Notes under the pieces: model-generated
Databases searched by the model: none
What the model saw: the letters and a program-made list of their open reading frames with translations, nothing else
Told to the model about the DNA's origin: nothing
Shown here: positions 17,101 to 21,272 of the stretch, one piece after another
Position numbering within the stretch: the stretch's first letter is position 1
How the letters are laid out: each line of letters begins with the position of its first letter
Translations under genes and position numbers: made by a program
Assembly (NCBI GenBank): GCA_002429595.1
Contig: DJAM01000097.1
Span: 1-21,272 of the forward strand
DNA: 21,272 nt
Source: Coxiellaceae bacterium UBA6002
GTDB taxonomy: Bacteria; Pseudomonadota; Gammaproteobacteria; UBA6002
Reading direction: 5' to 3'

Positions 17101-17734
17101 ATGAGTTAGTTAAATCTCGTTTTAAAGTCTCATAATCATCCTCATTAAAAATAAGCTTTGCATCATCTTGTAGCAGCATTTCTTGTACTTTTTGTAAGGC
17201 ACGTTCATATAAAAATGGGCTAACGTATTCCTTTAAATAGAATAAAGGACGAAGCAAATCAGTTCCTAAATAGGAACCTGCTTTTCTTTTAAAAACTTTT
17301 TCCAAAAATAAAACTTCACCCTCAAGACATCTTTCCATGAACAAACTGTCTTTCGTGAGCTTGTTAAACCTCACATTCGCATTTTTGAAGACTTGATATT
17401 TTGCGTCGAAATTTTCAATAAATATTTTTCTTCGAAGGAAGGCTTGTGCTAATTGTTTCATTCTTAGAGTAAAATAAAACGGAGAGAGGGAATTTCTGTC
17501 AATTCGCTCCTCAAACTCGGACAAGCGTTCTTTTAAGTCTGTGACACTTATTTTTTTGATTACTTTTAATAATTCGTCGACTTCAGTGGAAAAGTCTTTA
17601 GCCCATAGGTCCTTATCACACAAATTAAGATCATGATAATGCAAGAGTTCAGGACCAGAACTAGGCAGTTGTTCTGCGGTAAAGAGATCTAGAACAGTTT
17701 CTATAGCATCTTCCAAATATTGAAATAACTTCAC
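14138..17734 (-). CDS. Large membrane-anchored protein with beta-rich domain and mucin-like Ala/Thr/Ser stalk; candidate effector
   Basis: The 1198-aa protein has five visible parts. Residues 1-265 are helical, charged and cytosol-like. About 270-291 is a hydrophobic segment (IAVWYFLFASNLFPTITVAYA) ending in AYA, which could be a membrane helix or an internal signal-like sequence. About 320-815 is beta-rich, with recurring W/Y-containing strands (AYVVWVDE, DIYIAWYWK, YWFVAWQVCG, NVMLSWSDQ) that suggest a propeller-like fold, and it has many N-x-S/T sites. About 820-1028 is a low-complexity Ala/Thr/Ser/Val stalk with a 25-residue period (FTTSIAAAT). About 1037-1060 is a transmembrane helix (AGITIGTVVAVGTLATIVGF), then a basic stop-transfer (RRTTKKRK) and a helical tail to 1198. 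The layout recalls eukaryotic stalked surface receptors. The C-terminus (acidic at -16 to -12, Leu at -3) resembles a Dot/Icm signal. The start is GTG with AAGGAAGG just upstream; ATG one base away is followed at once by TGA. It is the upstream partner of the 2248-aa gene. Confidence 0.8.
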   Translation of the reverse strand: MKLFQYLEDAIETVLDLFTAEQLPSSGPELLHYHDLNLCDKDLWAKDFSTEVDELLKVIKKISVTDLKERLSEFEERIDRNSLSPFYFTLRMKQLAQAFLRRKIFIENFDAKYQVFKNANVRFNKLTKDSLFMERCLEGEVLFLEKVFKRKAGSYLGTDLLRPLFYLKEYVSPFLYERALQKVQEMLLQDDAKLIFNEDDYETLKRDLTNSLDDVTYELPRVPRKIPLSVLDDLDPQAKTKEKHAVDVPLPKTIIFNFLSKLITSPIEPLSQIAVWYFLFASNLFPTITVAYAKQVRSRDRITYDSIEEQVNRRKRTNNPDPLQVSMTSGSFPAVVASNQSNFLDFWIDQASGAGIGMEVSNSSSLLGGIPMFGQMVASTAATSINPLNPQNNPIVNAWCQQVGPGNYTLFAVTIDGEIISSPVALLVNLTSPNFSLSTLSSLGSFLAAVEVRDGSGSGIQVASFNKTLGLNWKGLVNTKTSGNQKFPSIDIYDRGIGDRSVTAYVVWVDETLSGTGYGDLKGTSLSNVFSGSSLPPPTNEIDLYTHPSEYSTLPTLRTMLNDIYIAWYWKSTVTNFNFAYAAKLTGFGSINEINVNTLGRTSTINGGPPVILFTNNIRSGYWFVAWQVCGASSTTINANLFGTSSFSGLGIAVATSSYCGTIAGATSADYSNVMLSWSDQISGSPYIFAVVLPISIRLSNLNTVNTFIQNNQLVMNHPLNLILPPYIDGANIIYNFPTGNVGNFSLIDPSGVLVSSGSVAGALQQHFQGNSSALNSAYNAGIAYNPPQGFCNAFSVGTQVGDTDNVLPFQQGIWTMNCDATASLTTALLTTTQAAVTATTASSVTSTLAIATTTAADAASANAVTAGTFTTSIAAATATTSEAATANGLTTASFTTSIAAATASTATAASVTTAQAAVVGTSAAAVTTSLAAVAQTTTQVAATVQATAGGFTTSVVEALASTTSAASATTQAATSNLASATSVATTIAAATVSATSAAVSTTRGATTSRAATTALSTTLAATTGNGTNSGPALSAGKIAGITIGTVVAVGTLATIVGFWVVGRCKSYEQIKDWEVNRRTTKKRKLADDIFTALNLIELADFNDGGVGSNFAQLIGCIAEALERPRNGESVDIEQKTDEEVQILANQIVESMRGKVTITPINGNNHNSLDLETLRQHIQTIADEVFEIQSKQGEALSK
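15036..15185 (-). repeat. 75-bp degenerate tandem repeat within the Ala/Thr stalk
   Basis: The + strand string GCGATTGAGGTGGTGAA recurs at 15036 and 15111, exactly 75 bp apart, and the following bases remain similar. It corresponds to a 25-residue protein repeat beginning FTTSIAAAT. More degenerate copies extend on both sides. The tract is clearly richer in G+C than the rest of the gene. Confidence 0.7.
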
Positions 17735-17974
17735 ATTCCTTCCTTAGAATTATAGTTTTTTATGAATTAAGTAAGCAGTTAGATCGCTATCTATATTGAT
17801 TGTGCTGACATTGAGAAAGACTTGAGGATACCCGGAATCAAAATAAAATTAAAGCCTTAGCTGATTTTACTTATAACCTGGATAAATGAACTGTAAATCC
17901 TTTTTCAAAAATATTAAAATCACACATTTACAATGGCAGCAAGTAACAAATTAATGAAACCTGAAGCCCTAGGT

Positions 17975-18005
17975 GGAATACCACTAATGTAATTAGTAGT
18001 ATTCC
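17975..18005. repeat. Hairpin-forming inverted repeat after the 402-aa gene
   Basis: Arms 17975-17988 (GGAATACCACTAAT) and 17992-18005 (ATTAGTAGTATTCC) pair over 14 bp with one mismatch and a 3-nt loop. It lies 12 bp after the stop of the gene at 18017. There is no T-run on either side, so it is not a standard intrinsic terminator; it may stabilise RNA or be a small repeat. The remaining sequence between 17735 and 18016 shows nothing else I can support. Confidence 0.6.
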
Positions 18006-18016
18006 GCATCATACTA

Positions 18017-19225
18017 TTAATTATTCCCAAACAACCCCCGCAACCCAAACGACTCCTCTTGAACCATAACAGGAAGATTCGCAGTTCTTGGAGCGTTATT
18101 AACAACTTTGCCAAATACTTCTGATGAAATTGCAAGAATATCATTTTTTCGTAGGTCTTCTGCTGTGCTTGCGTATGATATTAGTGCGTTTTTAACATCA
18201 ATTAGAAATTTTGGTCGTAAACGATCTAGGCTTAGGTGTTTAAGTACTTTGAGTTGGCGCTCTAATTCTTTGGTAATGACATTCTTGTAGCGTTTTTGGT
18301 GTTGTTCTGTGACGTTTGCGGTTTTGCATAGTCCTGAATTCATAAATTCTTCTACAACTAATCCTGCTATGGTCTGAACAGCGGTTTGGCCACATTGAGA
18401 GTAAAACTCTTTTGCAGTTGTCTTGATAAATCTTTCGATGTACTGAAAAGGAACGTCGCCAAATCCTCGGTGTTTGAATAATTGATGACATACCATAAAT
18501 TTGGAATCTGTGTTTAGGCTTTTGAAAAAATTTAAGCCTTGATTTGTGGCGGGTTCGGAGAAGCTATCGAAGACAATTCTTATTTCGGCTCTTAATTGCT
18601 TTAATGTTGCAACTAATTCTGAGTAATAATTCTCATCCTCTAATTCTTCCGATACAACTTCATCATTTGATTTGTCTTCATCTTCTCCATTTGGTTTAAC
18701 TTGGAGCAATCTCTTTGGCGAAGTTGGATTGAGATCTGAAAGCAACAATAAAATTTTTGCCTGTCGAGTCTGTTCAGGATCACTCATGTCTTTCTTATCA
18801 ATCAGTGATGCTTCGATTGGACTATCTAATTTTTTAATTAGACAGTCAAAAATTTCAAGCTGATTGAAATGCAATAGCTCGCTGAGCAGAAGTTTTTGGC
18901 TATGAGCGAAGATCTCATTGGCATCAATACCTTTAGCTTTTTCCATTAGTCTACGATAGACTGCAGCGATCATCGTCAGCTGCTTTTCCATTTCTGCCAC
19001 TCTTTCTTGATCACCTCGTTCCTTAAATTCTTCCAGGTCAGAAACAGAATCATTAATAGCTCCTAATAACCCCGTCAAAATGTTACTGTTCTTTGTACCA
19101 TAAGGAGTGTCTATTATTCTTTTTAAATCGAGTAAGCCATTTGACTTCTTAACGATGATTAAAAGTTCTTGCCACTTGCGATGCCAAATACACTGACCAA
19201 TCTCTTCATAAATCTCTTTTTTCAC
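18017..19225 (-). CDS. Helical protein of unknown function, candidate effector
   Basis: The product (402 aa from the chosen start) is predicted to be almost wholly alpha-helical and soluble, without signal peptide or membrane segment. The first 60 residues (IGQCIWHRKWQELLIIVKKS, then DTPYGTKNSNILTGLLGAI) and FNQLEIFDCLIKKLDS further on look like worn ankyrin-type helical pairs, but the consensus is too weak to assign. A Glu/Asp-rich linker lies around residues 180-205. The last residues, VQEESFGLRGLFGNN, place Glu-Glu at -13/-12 and Phe at -4, like a Dot/Icm C-terminal signal. GTG 19225 is chosen because GAGGG lies just upstream and a promoter (19262-19290) would begin RNA near 19255. The TTG at 19246 in the same frame has no ribosome site. 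It lies 282 bp upstream of the 1198-aa gene on the same strand and may or may not share its transcript. Confidence 0.72.
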   Translation of the reverse strand: MKKEIYEEIGQCIWHRKWQELLIIVKKSNGLLDLKRIIDTPYGTKNSNILTGLLGAINDSVSDLEEFKERGDQERVAEMEKQLTMIAAVYRRLMEKAKGIDANEIFAHSQKLLLSELLHFNQLEIFDCLIKKLDSPIEASLIDKKDMSDPEQTRQAKILLLLSDLNPTSPKRLLQVKPNGEDEDKSNDEVVSEELEDENYYSELVATLKQLRAEIRIVFDSFSEPATNQGLNFFKSLNTDSKFMVCHQLFKHRGFGDVPFQYIERFIKTTAKEFYSQCGQTAVQTIAGLVVEEFMNSGLCKTANVTEQHQKRYKNVITKELERQLKVLKHLSLDRLRPKFLIDVKNALISYASTAEDLRKNDILAISSEVFGKVVNNAPRTANLPVMVQEESFGLRGLFGNN

Positions 19226-19261
19226 TTCACCCTCACTAAAATACAAAAATAAGTTACAAAC

Positions 19262-19290
19262 AATGTACTATTTTTATTAATTTTTATCAA
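19262..19290 (-). promoter_or_regulatory. Sigma70-type promoter of the 402-aa protein gene
   Basis: On the minus strand, TTGATA (19285-19290, 5 of 6 matches) and TACATT (19262-19267, 4 of 6) are 17 bp apart in a very AT-rich spacer. The predicted leader to GTG 19225 is about 30 nt. Confidence 0.45.
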
Positions 19291-19304
19291 TAACTAAATT
19301 AGAT

Positions 19305-19970
19305 TTAGAACAAAAAGTGTTTACGGTGATCCCGACTGCGAGCTATTAGCAGCCAAATGGCAGCTAGGGCAAATGTGCCAAAGGCAATTGGGCCATAAGG
19401 ATTTGCATGGGAGATATAAAGACTGATGCCGCTGATGGTAAGTAAAATTAGAGCCGGCAGGATTTGAGCGAAATAGGATGACCAAGACCTAATAGCTAAC
19501 AGAATTACTGTTAAGAATACAGCAATCAACCAAGTTAGTGAGCCAGTCAAACTATAAACTGATCCGATACCACCGACAATGGGGTCATTAAACAGGTATT
19601 GGACGACGCTTCTTACACACTCCGAATCAACATTATAAGTTGCCGGATATGACAATAGCCGCCCCACTGCGATCCCTGCCACAGCATCCATCACCGTGTA
19701 AGTAATTAGAAAAATAAAGATAAAGAAACGAATGACCCACACCAAAAAACTACGATCTTTACGGGTCCAATAATATAGCGCCACCGCCATTAGTCCGAAT
19801 AAAAATGACTGGATATAGTGAATGAATAACCATTGTTTTGCGTGGACATCCAACGTGCCAAAAACATGTGTATGTAAGTGAGCAGGATGAAAAATTTCAA
19901 TTGAAGCGAGCACTAGAGGAACAACCACTAACAACAAGATTTCAAAAAAGAGTTTTTTGTCGCTAATCAC
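19305..19970 (-). CDS. Six-helix integral membrane protein of unknown function
   Basis: The 221-aa protein has about six hydrophobic helices (roughly residues 8-24, 47-68, 75-103, 140-161, 166-187 and 193-210). Conserved-looking polar motifs stand at the membrane edges: IEIFHPAHLHTHVF (24-37), a helix with IHYIQSFLFGLMAVALYYW (50-68) and MDAVAGIAVGRLL (94-106). I recall this combination from uncharacterised bacterial membrane proteins (E-x-F-H-P-A-H...DAvaGI). The His-rich loop after helix 1 could bind a metal or haem, but nothing proves it. The start is GTG with GGGGAGA 5 nt upstream. It follows the DUF3175 gene by 39 bp on the same strand, so the two are probably one operon. Confidence 0.72.
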   Translation of the reverse strand: MISDKKLFFEILLLVVVPLVLASIEIFHPAHLHTHVFGTLDVHAKQWLFIHYIQSFLFGLMAVALYYWTRKDRSFLVWVIRFFIFIFLITYTVMDAVAGIAVGRLLSYPATYNVDSECVRSVVQYLFNDPIVGGIGSVYSLTGSLTWLIAVFLTVILLAIRSWSSYFAQILPALILLTISGISLYISHANPYGPIAFGTFALAAIWLLIARSRDHRKHFLF

Positions 19971-20009
19971 TTATCTCTCCCCAAGCAGCTAATGGCCAGC
20001 AAATCAAAG

Positions 20010-20294
20010 CTATTCTTCTTTGTGAAATAATTTATGTAATTCATCCTTAGCATCTTCTAAGGTGGCTTTTTGCTTACTGGATAATTTGTGTCCTGCACGG
20101 TTAATGTAAAAATTAAGCATGGACATGGCTGATTGAAAGCTGGTTCCTTTTCTCCTTTTACTTGCTAGAGCAGATGCCTTTAAAGATTTAGCAATTCTTT
20201 TAGGATCATCCCAGGTGAATACGCCCTCTTCGAGGTCGAGAGCGTCACTATGCTTCGTTACATCCTGTGACCACTTTCTTTTTGCTTGCGCCAT
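20010..20294 (-). CDS. DUF3175 family protein
   Basis: The 94-aa product matches the DUF3175 family along its whole length as I remember it: KKWSQ-V-T-x-S-ALDLEEGVFTWDDPKRIA at residues 7-35, then SLKASALASKRRKGTSFQSAMSMLNFYINRAG (about 36-68) and a C-terminal helix with AKDELHKLF. It is a small, basic, soluble protein widespread in Proteobacteria; its function is unknown. The start is supported by AGGTG 6 nt upstream of the ATG. It is divergent from the methyltransferase-like gene at 20457 (162 bp apart) and is followed by the six-helix membrane protein. Confidence 0.88.
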   Translation of the reverse strand: MAQAKRKWSQDVTKHSDALDLEEGVFTWDDPKRIAKSLKASALASKRRKGTSFQSAMSMLNFYINRAGHKLSSKQKATLEDAKDELHKLFHKEE

Positions 20295-20456
20295 ATTATC
20301 ACCTGCTTGTTATTGAAGTTTATGAATTTTTACCAAAATTATGGCACATTTTTTGAGGCTTTACCTGCTATAGACAGCCTTGAAACCTAGCAAAACATTA
20401 AACTTTTTTATACTATGCTCTCTTTCCAAAATTACAAATTACAATAGGAGTACGGT

Positions 20457-21149
20457 ATGCAAAGCCAAAATGAGTCTCAAAAATATTCAGCAGTATTACG
20501 ACAACAGATGAGGGATAAAACTGAGGATGAGGTAGTATGTTTCGTTAAGCATATTCGGGACAAAACTAATCAGCAGTTACATGTTTTAAATGTGGACAGG
20601 AAGGTTGGAAATGAGGCTGTTTATTATGCAATTAATGACTTTAGCGTAACTCATCTGCACATGAATCCAGGGACTTTTGATAGTGTTAAAGCAACTTTTG
20701 CCGCCTATACAGAGATTGTCTTGAAAGATCCAGCAAATGAATCAGAAACCTTTGACGTGGTATCTTCGGTACTCTGCTTGCCCTTTCTAGGAAGACAGAT
20801 TTTTCCCCCTTTTTGTCAAGAATTATTCGCTGTCATCAAACCAGGTGGCTACTTCGTCGGTAATTTCTTTGGAAATGAAGACGGTTGGGCAGCCAATCAG
20901 CCACAAATGCAATTTCTCAGTGAGGCTGAAGTAAGAGCGATGTTTGATCCAGCAACCAGTGATTTTGCTGGTTTTGTTAATGTTTGCGAACATCAACATG
21001 GTTTTAAAGAAACGAAAGAAACAGCACCAATGGCTAATGGTGGTAGCAAGTACTGGCATATTTTTAGTGTTATTGCACAGAAAAAGCCGGCCCCTGCAGC
21101 AGTTGCTCCAGTGACTACACCAACTGATAATCCTGCACCTACCCCGTAA
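20457..21149 (+). CDS. Class I SAM-methyltransferase-like protein with degenerate SAM motif
   Basis: The 230-aa protein has the second half of a class I methyltransferase: FDVVSSVLCLPFLGR (99-113, motif IV region), CQELFAVIKPGGYFVGNFFG (120-139, post-motif), and FLSEAEVRAMF (153-163), as in TehB or type-11 methyltransferases. Where motif I normally reads 'vLDvGCGxG', it has HVLNVDRKVGNEAVYYA (42-58), lacking the acidic residue and the GxGxG loop. SAM binding is therefore doubtful, and it may be a pseudo-enzyme or a diverged binder. The last 25 residues are a Pro/Ala/Thr tail (KKPAPAAVAPVTTPTDNP). AGGAG is placed well before the ATG, and a TATACT at 20409-20414 could be its -10 box, though no good -35 is seen. 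A REP-like hairpin starts 54 bp downstream. Confidence 0.75.
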   Translation: MQSQNESQKYSAVLRQQMRDKTEDEVVCFVKHIRDKTNQQLHVLNVDRKVGNEAVYYAINDFSVTHLHMNPGTFDSVKATFAAYTEIVLKDPANESETFDVVSSVLCLPFLGRQIFPPFCQELFAVIKPGGYFVGNFFGNEDGWAANQPQMQFLSEAEVRAMFDPATSDFAGFVNVCEHQHGFKETKETAPMANGGSKYWHIFSVIAQKKPAPAAVAPVTTPTDNPAPTP

Positions 21150-21202
21150 TTCTGTTATTCCAGCAGCGCCAACTTAAGCAAATGCTGTATATAGTCTTGG
21201 CT

Positions 21203-21272
21203 GTCATTCCCGCGCAGGCGGGAATCTATTCCTGGGTGCGCTCTGAGGAATGGGTTCCCGCCTGCGCGGGAA
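21203..21272. repeat. REP-like hairpin, running into the window end
   Basis: The left arm (21203-21224) has the same sequence as the 3.6 kb hairpin arm, and the right arm begins at 21255 and reaches the last base. Inside it is a second inverted pair, ATTCCT (21228-21233) and AGGAAT (21246-21251), giving a stem with an internal bulge and an apical loop of about 12 nt. The loop differs completely from the 3.6 kb copy, so the arms are conserved but not the centre. It may end transcripts of the methyltransferase-like gene. Confidence 0.85.

Noticed and set aside
17749..17754. Perfect TATAAT on the minus strand before the 1198-aa gene
   Set aside because: It would start RNA only about 8 nt before the GTG, removing or cutting the ribosome site, and no -35 box lies 16-18 bp upstream. 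It may be chance in AT-rich DNA.
17920..18144. 74-codon minus-strand open frame after the 402-aa gene
   Set aside because: It overlaps the 3' end of the 402-aa gene in another frame, has no ribosome site, and includes the inverted repeat at 17975-18005.

Overview
The window looks like a low-GC gammaproteobacterium with an intracellular, amoeba- or eukaryote-associated lifestyle, plausibly Legionellales (Coxiella/Legionella/Berkiella-like). This is inferred from four things: an AT-rich background; ordinary gammaproteobacterial metabolic genes (an EamA-type exporter, a CaiB/BaiF CoA-transferase, a DUF3175 protein); an Arg/Ser/Ala-rich histone-like protein of the kind intracellular bacteria use to condense DNA; and a run of very large genes built from eukaryote-like repeat modules (ankyrin, leucine-rich repeat, WD40, kinase-like). 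The taxon cannot be fixed from sequence reading alone.

Layout. Positions 1-3.4 kb hold housekeeping or accessory metabolism: a CoA-transferase (-), divergent from a hexapeptide-repeat acyltransferase (+), then a minus-strand pair (eamA followed by an NSNS-motif protein of unknown function) that converges on the acyltransferase with a 15-bp overlap. Positions 3.5-3.7 kb hold a compound palindrome: a REP-like hairpin flanked on both sides by 18-bp tandem units. Positions 3.7-4.8 kb hold a secreted Gln-rich coiled-coil protein and the histone-like protein (both -), with a clear intrinsic terminator between them. Positions 4.8-7.3 kb run on the plus strand: a doubtful Lys-rich small ORF, a 590-aa LRR protein and a small membrane protein. 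Positions 7.3-19.2 kb are a minus-strand block of three large proteins (402, 1198 and 2248 aa) that I interpret as candidate secreted effectors. Positions 19.3-20.3 kb hold a six-TM protein and a DUF3175 protein as a minus-strand pair. Positions 20.5-21.1 kb hold a degenerate SAM-methyltransferase-like gene (+). REP-like hairpin sequence lies at both window ends.

How the genes may work together. The 1198-aa and 2248-aa genes are 66 nt apart, on the same strand, each with a strong Shine-Dalgarno sequence, and are probably co-transcribed. The 2248-aa protein appears to contain two atypical kinase-like modules around an ankyrin block, then LRR and a WD40 propeller. The 1198-aa protein has an N-terminal helical domain, a hydrophobic segment, a beta-rich region, a mucin-like Ala/Thr/Ser stalk, a second membrane segment and a basic tail. 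The 402-, 1198- and 2248-aa proteins all end in an acidic patch followed by a hydrophobic residue at -3/-4, as in Dot/Icm type IV effectors. This makes 7.3-19.2 kb (with the LRR gene at 5.1 kb) the most interesting part of the window: a possible host-manipulation locus whose targets are unknown.
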